The notes beneath the pieces were generated by a model. That model was not told where the DNA came from and made no database searches. It saw only the letters and a list, made by a program, of their open reading frames with translations. A stretch of DNA of 64,000 nucleotides from Pseudomonas syringae pv. cilantro. Its GTDB lineage: Bacteria > Pseudomonadota > Gammaproteobacteria > Pseudomonadales > Pseudomonadaceae. Location of the stretch: assembly GCF_001293775.1 (NCBI RefSeq), contig NZ_LGLN01000074.1, forward strand, positions 67,611 to 131,610. The letters run 5' to 3'. The translations under genes were made by a program, and so were the position numbers. Below, one piece after another: positions 26,928-36,841 of this stretch. Each line of letters starts with the position of its first letter. Position 1 is the first letter of the stretch.

Positions 26928-28117
26928 GTGCCCCGCAACAGCTCACCATTCTGGGGGCGACCGGTTCCATCGGCCTGAGTACCCTGGATGTGGTCGCTCG
27001 CCATCCGGCGCTTTATCAGGTGTTCGCGCTGACGGGCTTCAGTCGTCTGAAAGAACTACTGGCCTTGTGCATCAGGCATACACCGCAATACGCCGTGGTG
27101 CCGGATCAGGCGGTCGCGCGTAAATTGCAGGACGATCTTGCCGCTGCCGGGCTCGATACCCGTGTGCTGGTGGGGGAGCAGGGTCTGTGCGAAGTGGCTG
27201 CGCATCCGCTGGTCGATGCGGTGATGGCTGCCATCGTCGGTGCGGCGGGCTTGCGTCCGACTCTGGCGGCGGTAGAGGCAGGCAAGAAGGTCTTGCTGGC
27301 CAATAAAGAGGCGCTGGTCATGTCCGGTGCCTTGTTCATGCAGGCTGTGCAGCGAAGCGGGGCCGTGCTGCTGCCCATCGACAGCGAGCACAATGCGATC
27401 TTTCAATGCCTGCCTGGCGACTTTTCGCGCGGGCTGGCCGCTGTCGGTGTGCGGCGTGTCATGCTGACTGCTTCGGGCGGCCCGTTCCGTGAAACGGCCC
27501 TCGATCAGTTGCAGGATGTGACCCCTGAGCAGGCCTGTGCGCACCCGGTCTGGTCGATGGGGCGCAAGATTTCAGTGGATTCGGCCACGATGATGAACAA
27601 GGGGCTTGAGCTGATCGAAGCCTGCTGGCTGTTCGATGCTCGCCCTGATCAGATCGAGGTTGTGATTCACCCCCAGAGCGTGATCCACTCGCTGGTTGAT
27701 TATGTCGATGGCTCGGTTCTGGCCCAGTTGGGCAATCCCGACATGCGTACGCCAATCGCCCATGCACTGGCCTGGCCTGCACGTGTAGACTCCGGCGTAG
27801 CGCCGCTGGATCTGTTTCGGATCGGGCAGCTGGATTTTCAGGCGCCGGACGAAGGCCGGTTCCCGTGTCTGCGGCTTGCGCGGCAGGCGGCAGAAGCCGG
27901 AGGCAGCGCGCCCGCCATGCTCAATGCCGCCAATGAAGTGGCCGTCGCGGCATTCCTTGATCGGCGTATTCGCTATCCGGAAATCGCCGGAATGATCGCG
28001 GATGTCCTGAGTCAGGAGCCCGTTATCGCTGTCGAGGAGCTTGATACGGTTTTCGCGGTGGATGCGAAAGCGCGCTTGCTGGCAGGTCAATGGCTTGAAA
28101 GAAACGGCCGGCAGTGA
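26924..28117 (+). CDS. dxr: 1-deoxy-D-xylulose 5-phosphate reductoisomerase
   Basis: 397 residues. It converts DXP to MEP with NADPH, the committed step of the MEP isoprenoid pathway. NADPH loop: [16 protein letters not shown] (9-24); metal and substrate residues: [41 protein letters not shown]. The GTG at 26924 overlaps cdsA by 4 nt. IspD and IspF, later enzymes of the same pathway, are encoded at 47.6 and 51.4 kb. Confidence 0.97.
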   Translation: MSAPQQLTILGATGSIGLSTLDVVARHPALYQVFALTGFSRLKELLALCIRHTPQYAVVPDQAVARKLQDDLAAAGLDTRVLVGEQGLCEVAAHPLVDAVMAAIVGAAGLRPTLAAVEAGKKVLLANKEALVMSGALFMQAVQRSGAVLLPIDSEHNAIFQCLPGDFSRGLAAVGVRRVMLTASGGPFRETALDQLQDVTPEQACAHPVWSMGRKISVDSATMMNKGLELIEACWLFDARPDQIEVVIHPQSVIHSLVDYVDGSVLAQLGNPDMRTPIAHALAWPARVDSGVAPLDLFRIGQLDFQAPDEGRFPCLRLARQAAEAGGSAPAMLNAANEVAVAAFLDRRIRYPEIAGMIADVLSQEPVIAVEELDTVFAVDAKARLLAGQWLERNGRQ

Positions 28118-28223
28118 TCGCCACTTTATGAATGAAAGGGTTGTTGTGGTGCGTCAACGGCAGGTCGCGCAGGCGTGCACTGATTAACACACTGACCGAC
28201 CAGTCGGTACCTGGAGAAGATTG

Positions 28224-29576
28224 ATGAGCGCTCTATACATGATTCTCGGCACCCTGATTGCGCTGGGTGTGTTGGTGACCTTCCACGAGTTCGGCCACTT
28301 CTGGGTGGCGCGGCGCTGTGGCGTCAAGGTATTGCGCTTTTCGGTGGGCTTCGGCACGCCGCTGTTGCGCTGGCACGACCGTCAGGGTACCGAGTACATG
28401 ATTGCTGCGATTCCGCTGGGCGGTTATGTGAAGATGCTCGACGAGCGCGAGGGCAACGTCCCGCCCGAGCTGGCCGATCAGGCCTTCAACCGCAAGACGG
28501 TCGGGCAGCGCATCGCGATTGTGATCGCCGGTCCGACGGCCAACTTCCTGCTGGCCATCGCGTTCTTCTGGGTGCTGGCGATGATGGGCAGCGAACAGGT
28601 TCGTCCGGTGATCGGCAACGTCGAGCCTGGCAGTATCGCTCAGCAGGCCGGTTTGACGTCCGGTCAGGAAATCGTTGCAGTCGATGGCGAGCCGACTTCC
28701 GGCTGGGCGGCGGTCAACCTGCAACTGGTTCGCCGGCTGGGTGAAAGCGGCACCATCGCGCTCAAGCTCAGGGATCAGGGCTCGACGGTCGATACATCCC
28801 GCGAGCTGGTGCTGAACGACTGGCTCCGAGGCGCCGAGGAGCCGGATCCGATCAAGTCGCTGGGGATTCGCCCGTGGCGTCCGGCCTTGCCGCCGGTACT
28901 GGCAGAAATTGATCCAAAAGGTCCGGCGCAGAGTGCCGGGCTCAGGACCGGTGATCGTCTGGTGTCGATGGACGGTCAGCCCCTCAATGAGTGGCAGCAG
29001 GTTGTTGACCGGGTGCGTGAGCGGCCGCAAGCCGTTGTGTCGATGCGCATCGAGCGTGATGGCGTGCAAATGGATATGCCGGTGACCCTCGCCGCCAAAG
29101 GTGAGGGCAAGGCAGCCGCAGGTTATCTCGGTGCCGGGGTAAAAGCTGTCGATTGGCCACCGGAAATGTTGCGCGAGGTCAGCTACGGTCCTTTCGCCGC
29201 GATGGCCGAGGGTGTAAAGCGCACCTGGAGCATGAGCGTGCTGACTCTGGACTCGCTCAAGAAAATGTTGTTCGGCGAGCTCTCGGTAAAAAACTTGAGT
29301 GGACCGATAACCATTGCTAAAGTGGCGGGCGCTTCGGCCCAGTCGGGTTTTGGAGATTTTCTGAACTTCCTCGCTTATCTGAGCATAAGCCTCGGGGTTC
29401 TGAATCTGCTGCCCATTCCTGTTCTGGACGGGGGGCATCTGCTGTTTTACCTGATCGAGTGGGCGCGTGGTCGTCCCCTGTCGGAAAAGGTACAAGGTTG
29501 GGGTGCACAGATCGGTATCAGTCTGGTGGTGGGCGTCATGTTGCTCGCACTGGTCAACGATCTGGGCCGATTGTAA
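28224..29576 (+). CDS. rseP: RIP zinc metalloprotease RseP (site-2 protease)
   Basis: 450 residues from the ATG at 28224 (GGAGAAG just upstream). It performs the second cut of the anti-sigma factor (MucA/RseA) to free the extracytoplasmic sigma factor, AlgU in pseudomonads. The zinc site is HEFGH in the first helix (about 22-26); two PDZ domains lie at about 125-310; the LDG motif is NLLPIPVLDGGHLLFYLIEW (about 388-407); the last helix closes the protein. A 106-nt gap separates it from dxr. A terminator-like hairpin follows before bamA. Confidence 0.97.
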   Translation: MSALYMILGTLIALGVLVTFHEFGHFWVARRCGVKVLRFSVGFGTPLLRWHDRQGTEYMIAAIPLGGYVKMLDEREGNVPPELADQAFNRKTVGQRIAIVIAGPTANFLLAIAFFWVLAMMGSEQVRPVIGNVEPGSIAQQAGLTSGQEIVAVDGEPTSGWAAVNLQLVRRLGESGTIALKLRDQGSTVDTSRELVLNDWLRGAEEPDPIKSLGIRPWRPALPPVLAEIDPKGPAQSAGLRTGDRLVSMDGQPLNEWQQVVDRVRERPQAVVSMRIERDGVQMDMPVTLAAKGEGKAAAGYLGAGVKAVDWPPEMLREVSYGPFAAMAEGVKRTWSMSVLTLDSLKKMLFGELSVKNLSGPITIAKVAGASAQSGFGDFLNFLAYLSISLGVLNLLPIPVLDGGHLLFYLIEWARGRPLSEKVQGWGAQIGISLVVGVMLLALVNDLGRL

Positions 29577-29596
29577 AGCGTTGCCGAGTTGCGAAT

Positions 29597-29622
29597 CTGC
29601 CGCATTTTGCGGCAGTTTGTTT
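29597..29622 (+). terminator. Terminator/attenuator between rseP and bamA
   Basis: CTGCCGCA, loop TTT, TGCGGCAG: a perfect 8-bp stem followed by TTTGTTT. It lies 20 nt past the rseP stop and only 28 nt before the bamA ATG, so bamA expression must depend on read-through unless a promoter lies within the stem region. Confidence 0.8.
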
Positions 29623-29650
29623 ATTGCCAGTTGGAATAAGAAAGGACTTC

Positions 29651-32038
29651 ATGAAACGTCTGCTGCTAACTGCGGTTCTTTCCGCACTGATGATCGCTGA
29701 AGTTCACGCCGAGTCCTTCACCATCTCCGATATCCGTGTCAACGGCCTGCAGCGGGTTTCCGCCGGCAGCGTCTTTGGTGCGCTGCCGCTGAACGTAGGC
29801 GAGCAGGCGGATGACGGTCGTCTGGTCGATGCTACCCGTTCGTTGTTCAAAACCGGTTTCTTTCAAGACATCCAGCTGGGTCGTGATGGCAATGTGCTCG
29901 TCATCAACGTCGTTGAGCGCCCGTCGGTTGCCAGTATCGAAATCGAGGGCAACAAGGCCATTTCGACTGAAGACCTGATGAAAGGCCTCAAACAGTCCGG
30001 TCTTGCCGAAGGTGAAATTTTTCAGCGTGCAACCCTTGAAGGTGTGCGTAACGAGCTGCAACGCCAATACGTTGCCCAAGGCCGTTACTCCGCCACGGTT
30101 GACGCCGAGGTCGTACCTCAGCCGCGCAACCGCGTAGGCCTGAAAATCGATATCAATGAAGGCACCGTTGCCTCCATTCAGCACATCAACGTGGTCGGCA
30201 ACACCGTCTTTTCCGACGAAGACCTGACCGACCTGTTCGAACTCAAGACCAGTAACTGGCTCTCGTTCTTCAAGAACGATGACAAGTATGCTCGCGAGAA
30301 GCTGTCCGGCGACCTCGAGCGTCTGCGTTCGTACTACCTCGATCGCGGCTATATCAACATGGATATCGCCTCGACTCAGGTGTCGATCACGCCTGACAAG
30401 AAGAACGTGTACATCACGGTCAACGTCAACGAAGGCGAGAAGTACAGCGTCAAGTCGGTCAAGCTCAGCGGCGACCTGAAGGTGCCTGAAGATCAGGTCA
30501 AATCCCTGCTGCTGGTTCAGCCGGGGCAGGTCTTCTCGCGCAAGGTCATGACCACGACTTCCGAGCTGATCACCCGTCGTCTCGGTAACGAAGGCTACAC
30601 CTTCGCCAACGTCAACGGCGTGCCTACGCCGAACAACGAAGACCACACGGTCGATATCACGTTTGTGGTCGATCCTGGCAAGCGCGCTTACGTGAACCGC
30701 ATCAACTACCGTGGCAACACCAAGTCGGAAGACGAAGTGCTGCGTCGCGAAATGCGTCAGATGGAAGGTGGCTGGGCTTCTACCTACCTGATCGATCAAT
30801 CGAAAACCCGTCTTGATCGCCTGGGCTTCTTCAAGGAAGTCAACGTCGAAACGCCGCCTGTTCCGGGCACCGATGATCAGGTGGACGTGAACTACGCCGT
30901 TGAAGAGCAAGCGTCCGGCTCGATCACCGCCAGCGTCGGCTTTGCACAGAGTGCCGGTTTGATCCTGGGTGGTTCGATCAGCCAGAACAATTTCCTGGGT
31001 ACGGGTAACAAGGTCAGCATCGGCCTGACTCGCAGTGAGTATCAGAGCCGCTATAACTTCAGCTACGTCGATCCGTACTACACGCCGGACGGTGTAAGCC
31101 TGGGTTACAGCGCGTTCTATCGCACCACCAACTACGATGACCTCGACGTTGATGTGGCAAGCTACGCAGTAGACAGCCTGGGTGCCGGTATCAATCTCGG
31201 CTACCCGATCAGCGAGACCTCGCGCCTGACCTACGGTCTGACCGTGCAGCAGGATGAGATCAAGACGGGCCGTTACACCGTTGACGAGATTTTTGACTTC
31301 GTTGACAAGGAAGGCGACAAGTACCTGAACTTCAAGGGCTCGGTTGGCTGGTCTGAATCGACGCTGAACAAAGGTGTGCTGGCCACCCGTGGTCACTCGC
31401 AAAGCCTGGTGTTCGAATCCACCTTGCCAGGCAGCGACCTGTCGTTCTTCAAGCTGGATTACCGCGCTCAGTACTTCCACCCGATTACCGACAGCTACAC
31501 CTTGCGTCTGCACACCGAGCTGGGTTATGGCGACGGCTACGGTTCGACCTCGGGTCTGCCGTTCTACGAGAACTACTACGCCGGTGGCTTCAACTCGGTT
31601 CGTGGCTTCAAGGACAGCACGCTAGGGCCGCGTAGTACTCCGAGCCGGGGTGCTGCGGTGACGGGTAACCAGGGTACGTCAGCCGATCCTGACCAGGATC
31701 CACTGCCGTTTGGCGGTAACGCTCTGGTTCAGGGTGGCGTAGAAGTCATGTTCCCGCTGCCGTTCGTCAAGGATCAACGTTCCCTGCGTACTTCCGTTTT
31801 CTGGGATGTCGGTAACGTATTTGACACCAAGTGCGACTCGAGCAGAACGACAGGCAACGGCAAGAAAGTCGAGTGCAATGATATCGACCTTTCCGGTATG
31901 GCCAGTTCTGTTGGTATCGGCGTCACCTGGATCACTGCGCTCGGTCCTTTGAGCTTCGCTTTGGCGATGCCGATCAAGAAGCCGGACGACGAAGCAGAAA
32001 CTCAGGTCTTCCAATTCTCCCTGGGTCAGACGTTCTAA
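29651..32038 (+). CDS. bamA: Outer membrane protein assembly factor BamA
   Basis: 795 residues from the ATG at 29651 (AAGGA upstream). It is the central subunit of the BAM complex that folds beta-barrel proteins into the outer membrane. The signal peptide ends at about residue 20 (VHA/ES). Five POTRA domains span about 21-420 (first: FTISDIRVNGLQRVSAG). The barrel includes the FYENYYAGGFNSVRGF block (VRGF motif of loop 6), and the protein ends in Phe (FSLGQTF), the barrel C-signal. The usual neighbours rseP, skp, lpxD, fabZ and lpxA are all present. Confidence 0.98.
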   Translation: MKRLLLTAVLSALMIAEVHAESFTISDIRVNGLQRVSAGSVFGALPLNVGEQADDGRLVDATRSLFKTGFFQDIQLGRDGNVLVINVVERPSVASIEIEGNKAISTEDLMKGLKQSGLAEGEIFQRATLEGVRNELQRQYVAQGRYSATVDAEVVPQPRNRVGLKIDINEGTVASIQHINVVGNTVFSDEDLTDLFELKTSNWLSFFKNDDKYAREKLSGDLERLRSYYLDRGYINMDIASTQVSITPDKKNVYITVNVNEGEKYSVKSVKLSGDLKVPEDQVKSLLLVQPGQVFSRKVMTTTSELITRRLGNEGYTFANVNGVPTPNNEDHTVDITFVVDPGKRAYVNRINYRGNTKSEDEVLRREMRQMEGGWASTYLIDQSKTRLDRLGFFKEVNVETPPVPGTDDQVDVNYAVEEQASGSITASVGFAQSAGLILGGSISQNNFLGTGNKVSIGLTRSEYQSRYNFSYVDPYYTPDGVSLGYSAFYRTTNYDDLDVDVASYAVDSLGAGINLGYPISETSRLTYGLTVQQDEIKTGRYTVDEIFDFVDKEGDKYLNFKGSVGWSESTLNKGVLATRGHSQSLVFESTLPGSDLSFFKLDYRAQYFHPITDSYTLRLHTELGYGDGYGSTSGLPFYENYYAGGFNSVRGFKDSTLGPRSTPSRGAAVTGNQGTSADPDQDPLPFGGNALVQGGVEVMFPLPFVKDQRSLRTSVFWDVGNVFDTKCDSSRTTGNGKKVECNDIDLSGMASSVGIGVTWITALGPLSFALAMPIKKPDDEAETQVFQFSLGQTF

Positions 32039-32083
32039 GCGTCTGATCTGTGATAACGCAACGAATTTTGTAGGAGTTGTATT

Positions 32084-32587
32084 GTGCGTAAGTTGACTCA
32101 ATTGGTAATGCTGGCCACCGTATTGGTCGCCAGCCCTGTATTTGCTGACATGAAAATCGCGGTACTGAACTATCAAATGGCCCTGCTGGAATCCGACGCT
32201 GCCAAGCGTTATGCAGTGGACGCCGAGAAGAAATTCGGTCCGCAACTGACCAAGCTGAAGAGCCTGGAAAGCAGCGCCAAGGGTATTCAGGATCGTCTGG
32301 TAAGCGGCGGCGACAAAATGGCTCAGCCTGAGCGCGAACGTCTGGAGCTCGAGTTCAAGCAAAAGGCGCGTGACTTCCAGTTCCAGTCCAAGGAACTGAA
32401 CGAAGCCAAGGCCGTTGCAGACCGTGAGATGCTCAAGCAGCTCAAGCCGAAGCTGGATCAGGCTGTTGAAGAAGTCATCAAAAAAGGTGGTTTTGATCTG
32501 GTCTTCGAGCGCGGTGCAGTGATTGACGTCAAACCTCAGTATGACGTGACTCGCCAGGTCATCGAGCGCATGAACCAGCTGAAGTAA
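32084..32587 (+). CDS. skp: Periplasmic chaperone Skp/OmpH
   Basis: 167 residues from a GTG start with TAGGAG 8 nt upstream. The signal peptide ends at about residue 21 (VFA/DM). The mature part begins with the strand [14 protein letters not shown], then a long charged coiled-coil (about 55-125) and the closing [17 protein letters not shown], as in the jellyfish-shaped trimer that holds unfolded outer-membrane proteins on their way to BamA. It follows bamA by 45 nt and precedes lpxD by 2 nt. Confidence 0.95.
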   Translation: MRKLTQLVMLATVLVASPVFADMKIAVLNYQMALLESDAAKRYAVDAEKKFGPQLTKLKSLESSAKGIQDRLVSGGDKMAQPERERLELEFKQKARDFQFQSKELNEAKAVADREMLKQLKPKLDQAVEEVIKKGGFDLVFERGAVIDVKPQYDVTRQVIERMNQLK

Positions 32588-32589
32588 TC

Positions 32590-33645
32590 ATGAGCATAAC
32601 CATCAAGCTCGGCCAGTTAGCCGAGTTCCTTGGCGCCACCTTGCGTGGCGACAAGGACAGGGAAATCACCGGGCTGGCCGCTCTAGAAGAGGCCGGCCCT
32701 GGTCAGATCAGCTTCCTGGCAAAACCTCAATACCGCAAATATCTGGCCGATGCACAGGCGGCTGCCTTGTTGCTCAAACCGGCAGATGCTGACGGCTACG
32801 CCGGGGATGCGCTGCTGGTTCCGGATCCCTATCTGGCCTACGCGCGTATCTCGCATTTTTTCGACCCCAAGCCCAAAAGCCCGGCAGGCGTGCATCCCAC
32901 CGCCGTCGTTGCCGAGGGCGCTCAGATTGATCCGGCCGCCAGCATTGGTGCGTTTGCCGTGATCGAGAGTGGTGTGCGCATTGCAGCAGGTGTCACCATC
33001 GGTGCGCATTGCTTCATCGGCGCCCGTTGCGAAATCGGTGAGGGTGGCTGGCTGGCGCCTCGTGTGACGCTCTACCACGACGTTCGCATCGGCAAGCGTG
33101 TGGTCATTCAGTCAGGCGCGGTGCTGGGGGGCGAAGGTTTCGGTTTTGCCAACGAGAAGGGTGTCTGGCAGAAAATCGCTCAAATAGGCGGCGTTACCCT
33201 GGGCGATGATGTCGAGATCGGCGTCAATACGGCGATTGATCGCGGTGCACTGGCTGACACGCGTATCGGCAATGGTGTGAAGCTGGACAACCAGATTCAG
33301 ATCGCCCACAACGTGCAGATTGGTGATCACACGGCGATGGCGGCCTGTGTCGGTATTTCCGGAAGCACTAAAATCGGCAAGCATTGCATGTTCGCAGGCG
33401 GCGTCGGGTTGGTCGGGCATATCGAGATTTGTGATGGCGTCTTCATCACCGGCATGACCATGGTGACGCATTCCATCACCGAGCCAGGTTCCTACTCCTC
33501 GGGTACGGCGATGCAGCCCGCGGCCGAATGGCGCAAGAGTGCGGCTCGTCTGCGCAAGATCGACGACATGGCGCGACGTCTGCAAAAGCTCGAAAAGGTT
33601 GTCGAGACGGTGACCTCCCCGGGTGATCGCTCATCTGATGGCTGA
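32590..33645 (+). CDS. lpxD: UDP-3-O-acylglucosamine N-acyltransferase LpxD
   Basis: 351 residues. It transfers the second 3-hydroxyacyl chain from ACP in lipid A synthesis. The N-terminal uridine-binding domain (1-100, with ISFLAKPQY) is followed by a left-handed beta-helix of hexapeptide repeats (about 105-300). The catalytic-type His is in the [13 protein letters not shown] turn (near residue 242). It overlaps nothing, lies 2 nt after skp, and leads into fabZ after a 109-nt gap in which I see no clear site. Confidence 0.97.
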   Translation: MSITIKLGQLAEFLGATLRGDKDREITGLAALEEAGPGQISFLAKPQYRKYLADAQAAALLLKPADADGYAGDALLVPDPYLAYARISHFFDPKPKSPAGVHPTAVVAEGAQIDPAASIGAFAVIESGVRIAAGVTIGAHCFIGARCEIGEGGWLAPRVTLYHDVRIGKRVVIQSGAVLGGEGFGFANEKGVWQKIAQIGGVTLGDDVEIGVNTAIDRGALADTRIGNGVKLDNQIQIAHNVQIGDHTAMAACVGISGSTKIGKHCMFAGGVGLVGHIEICDGVFITGMTMVTHSITEPGSYSSGTAMQPAAEWRKSAARLRKIDDMARRLQKLEKVVETVTSPGDRSSDG

Positions 33646-33754
33646 TACCTTTTTAATATCAAGCGTGCACAGTCGATAAACTGCCTCCTTGATGTAGAGG
33701 GGTGCTGCGCAGTCGCGACGCACTCCTAATCTTTACTACAGGCTTCCCCTCGAA

Positions 33755-34195
33755 ATGATGGACATCAAAGAAATTCGCGAATACCTGCCTCATCGTTACC
33801 CGTTCCTGCTGGTGGATCGAGTGACGGAGCTGGATTTCGAGAACAAGAACATTCGCGCGTACAAGAATGTCAGTGTCAACGAGCCTTTTTTCAACGGTCA
33901 TTTCCCTGAGCATCCGATCATGCCAGGTGTTCTGATCATCGAAGCAATGGCGCAGGCGGCCGGTATCCTTGCGTTCAAGATGCTCGACACCAAGCCGTCA
34001 GACGGTACACTTTATTATTTCGTGGGCTCGGACAAACTGCGTTTCCGTCACCCGGTTCTGCCGGGCGACCAGCTGATTCTTGAAGCCAGGTTCCTGAGCT
34101 GCAAGCGCCAGATCTGGAAGTTCGAATGCAAGGCCACAGTTGACGGCAAGGCCGTATGCTCCGCCGAAATTATCTGTGCGGAACGTAAACTATGA
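33755..34195 (+). CDS. fabZ: 3-hydroxyacyl-ACP dehydratase FabZ
   Basis: 146 residues; ATG at 33755 or the adjacent 33758, with no good ribosome site in either case. It dehydrates 3-hydroxyacyl-ACP in fatty acid synthesis and so competes with LpxA and LpxD for the same substrate pool. Hot-dog fold with [13 protein letters not shown] and the catalytic His/Glu in [20 protein letters not shown]. The lpxA start overlaps its stop by 4 nt. Confidence 0.97.
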   Translation: MMDIKEIREYLPHRYPFLLVDRVTELDFENKNIRAYKNVSVNEPFFNGHFPEHPIMPGVLIIEAMAQAAGILAFKMLDTKPSDGTLYYFVGSDKLRFRHPVLPGDQLILEARFLSCKRQIWKFECKATVDGKAVCSAEIICAERKL

Positions 34196-34968
34196 GTTTG
34201 ATTGACTCTCGCGCAATCATCGATCCGACGGCCATTCTGGCCGACAACGTTGAGGTCGGCCCGTGGTCGATCATCGGAGCCGGTGTGGAAATTGGCGAGG
34301 GTACAGTCATCGGTCCGCACGTGGTCCTCAAGGGGCCAACGAAGATCGGCAAGCACAACCGCATCTATCAGTTTTCATCGGTGGGCGAAGATACGCCTGA
34401 TCTCAAGTACAAGGGCGAAGAAACCCGTCTGGTGATCGGTGATCACAATGTCATTCGCGAAGGCGTGACCATTCACCGCGGCACTGTTCAGGACCGCGCT
34501 GAAACCACGCTGGGTGATCACAACCTGATCATGGCCTATGCACATATCGGCCATGACAGCGTGATCGGCAATCATGTGATCCTGGTCAACAATACGGCGT
34601 TGGCCGGCCATGTGCACGTCGACGACTGGGCGATCCTGTCCGGTTTCACCCTTGTGCATCAGTTCTGCCATATCGGTGCCCACAGCTTTTCCGGAATGGG
34701 CACGGCCATCGGCAAGGATGTTCCTGCGTTTGTCACAGTGTTCGGCAACCCGGCCGAGGCGCGCAGCATGAACTTCGAGGGCATGCGTCGTCGAGGTTTC
34801 TCCGAAGACGCCATTCATGCGTTGCGCAGAGCCTACAAAACGGTTTATCGCCAGGGGCTGACCATTGCTCAGGCACTGACCGAGCTGGCTGAACCTGCGG
34901 CACAGTTTCCTGAAGTCGCGGTGTTTCTCGAATCCATTCAGACATCGACTCGCGGCATCATTCGTTAA
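34192..34968 (+). CDS. lpxA: UDP-N-acetylglucosamine acyltransferase LpxA
   Basis: 258 residues. It is the first enzyme of lipid A synthesis, adding a 3-hydroxyacyl chain to UDP-GlcNAc. The beta-helix of hexapeptide repeats spans 1-190; the catalytic His is in [12 protein letters not shown] (about residue 121). The C-terminal helical domain (about 195-258) starts [13 protein letters not shown]. Overlaps fabZ by 4 nt; lpxB starts 2 nt after its stop. Confidence 0.97.
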   Translation: MSLIDSRAIIDPTAILADNVEVGPWSIIGAGVEIGEGTVIGPHVVLKGPTKIGKHNRIYQFSSVGEDTPDLKYKGEETRLVIGDHNVIREGVTIHRGTVQDRAETTLGDHNLIMAYAHIGHDSVIGNHVILVNNTALAGHVHVDDWAILSGFTLVHQFCHIGAHSFSGMGTAIGKDVPAFVTVFGNPAEARSMNFEGMRRRGFSEDAIHALRRAYKTVYRQGLTIAQALTELAEPAAQFPEVAVFLESIQTSTRGIIR

Positions 34969-34970
34969 TC

Positions 34971-36113
34971 ATGACCAGCCCATTACGCATTGCACTGGTC
35001 GCTGGCGAAGCCTCCGGCGATATCCTTGGCTCCGGCCTGATGCGGGCCATCAATGCGCGCAACCCCGATGTTCAGTTCATGGGTGTAGGGGGGCCGTTGA
35101 TGGAAGCGGAGGGCATGCAGTCGTACTTCCCGATGGAGCGTCTGTCGGTAATGGGGCTGGTGGAAGTGCTCGGTCGGCTGCGTGAGCTATTGGCCCGGCG
35201 CAAATTGCTGGTGCAGACGCTGATCAACGAGAACCCGGATGTCTTCATCGGTATCGATGCGCCCGATTTCACGCTCAATATCGAACTGCAATTGCGTCGC
35301 GCCGGTATCAAGACCGTTCACTACGTCAGCCCGTCGGTCTGGGCCTGGCGTCAGAAGCGGGTCTTGAAGATTCGCGAAGGCTGCGACCTGATGCTGACGC
35401 TGCTGCCGTTCGAGGCGCGTTTCTACGAAGAGAAGGGCGTGCCGGTGCGGTTTGTCGGTCATCCGCTGGCCGATACCATTCCTCTTGAGTCCGATCGTGA
35501 CGCGGCGCGCGCGCAGCTGGGCTTTCCTGCTGAGGGGTCGGTTGTGGCGCTGATGCCGGGTAGCCGAGGCGGCGAAGTCGGTCGTCTGGGGACGCTGTTT
35601 TTCGATGCGGCCGAGCGGTTGCTGGCTGAGCGACCCACGCTACGCTTCGTGCTGCCGTGTGCCAGCCCGCAACGGCGCGTCCAGGTCGAAGAACTGTTGC
35701 AAGGTCGGAATTTGCCCGTCACATTGCTCGACGGTCAGTCTCACGTCGCGCTGGCCGCCTGTGATGCGGTGCTGATCGCCTCCGGCACCGCCACGCTGGA
35801 AGCCCTGCTCTACAAGCGGCCGATGGTCGTTGCCTACCGGATGGCACCGCTGACGTTCTGGATTCTCAAGCGGCTGGTCAAAAGCCCTTACGTGTCGCTG
35901 CCGAACCTGCTGGCCCAGCGCATGCTGGTGCCGGAGCTGCTACAGGACGATGCCACTGCCGAAACGCTGGCCAGCACGCTGCTGCCGTTGATCGACGACG
36001 GGCATGCGCAGACCGCAGGTTTTGACGAGATTCACCGGGTTCTGCGCCGTGATGCATCGAATCAGGCGGCAGACGCCGTACTGGGCCTGCTCGGCCGTTC
36101 ATCCCCACTGTGA
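34971..36113 (+). CDS. lpxB: Lipid A disaccharide synthase LpxB
   Basis: 380 residues. A GT19 glycosyltransferase that joins UDP-2,3-diacylglucosamine and lipid X to form the lipid A disaccharide on the cytoplasmic face of the inner membrane. Blocks: [71 protein letters not shown]. Part of the lpxD-fabZ-lpxA-lpxB-rnhB run. Confidence 0.97.
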   Translation: MTSPLRIALVAGEASGDILGSGLMRAINARNPDVQFMGVGGPLMEAEGMQSYFPMERLSVMGLVEVLGRLRELLARRKLLVQTLINENPDVFIGIDAPDFTLNIELQLRRAGIKTVHYVSPSVWAWRQKRVLKIREGCDLMLTLLPFEARFYEEKGVPVRFVGHPLADTIPLESDRDAARAQLGFPAEGSVVALMPGSRGGEVGRLGTLFFDAAERLLAERPTLRFVLPCASPQRRVQVEELLQGRNLPVTLLDGQSHVALAACDAVLIASGTATLEALLYKRPMVVAYRMAPLTFWILKRLVKSPYVSLPNLLAQRMLVPELLQDDATAETLASTLLPLIDDGHAQTAGFDEIHRVLRRDASNQAADAVLGLLGRSSPL

Positions 36114-36124
36114 GTTCGCTTACC

Positions 36125-36778
36125 ATGCAGACAGGCCTGGATTTCACTCTTGTCGAAGATCTGGTCGCGGGCGTCGACGAAGTCGGACGCGGTCCGCTTT
36201 GCGGTGCCGTGGTCACGGCGGCTGTCATTCTCGATCCGGCCAGACCCATTCTCGGGCTCAACGACTCGAAAAAACTGACCGAAGCCAAGCGCGAAAAGCT
36301 GTTTGTCGAGATTCAGGAAAAAGCCCTGTGCTGGTTCATCGCCCGGGCCGAAGTCGAAGAAATCGATCAACTGAACATTCTGCACGCCACAATGCTGGCC
36401 ATGAAGCGCGCAGTCGAAGGCCTTGTCATCACGCCGAAGCTGGCGTTGATCGATGGTAACCGCTGCCCGCAATTGTCTGTGCCCTCTGCGCCGGTGGTGC
36501 AGGGCGATGCCAAAGTACCGGCCATCGCTGCCGCGTCGATTCTGGCCAAGGTCAGCCGGGACCGGGAAATGGCGGCACTCGAGCTGGTCTATCCGGGTTA
36601 TGGCATCGGCGGGCACAAGGGTTATCCTACGCCGGTGCATCTGGAAGCACTGGCCCGACTGGGCCCTACGCCTATCCATCGGCGTTCTTTTGCGCCGGTG
36701 CGGGCCGCCCATGAAGCGCGCGCGGCGATGAACAACGGCGCAACACGTCTACCGTCGATCGGTTTGCTGCAGGACTGA
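36125..36778 (+). CDS. rnhB: Ribonuclease HII
   Basis: 217 residues from the ATG at 36125 (MQTGLDF); a GTG at 36110 overlaps the lpxB stop (GTGA) and would add five residues. It cuts RNA in RNA-DNA hybrids and removes single ribonucleotides. Active-site acids: D and E in [15 protein letters not shown] in [11 protein letters not shown] in [15 protein letters not shown]. The C-terminus extends by about 15 residues (after RSFAPV) compared with the ~200-residue norm; the tail [18 protein letters not shown] looks dispensable. Confidence 0.95.
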   Translation: MQTGLDFTLVEDLVAGVDEVGRGPLCGAVVTAAVILDPARPILGLNDSKKLTEAKREKLFVEIQEKALCWFIARAEVEEIDQLNILHATMLAMKRAVEGLVITPKLALIDGNRCPQLSVPSAPVVQGDAKVPAIAAASILAKVSRDREMAALELVYPGYGIGGHKGYPTPVHLEALARLGPTPIHRRSFAPVRAAHEARAAMNNGATRLPSIGLLQD

Positions 36779-36841
36779 CGTTTCTGTCTGAGGCCGCTAC
36801 AATCCCGCCCTTCGTTTGTATTTTCGCGTTATAGGATCACC

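Noticed and set aside
29666..31513. 615-codon open frame antisense to bamA
   Set aside because: It mirrors the codon use of bamA in a GC-rich genome; the translation has no recognisable domain and there is no ribosome site.
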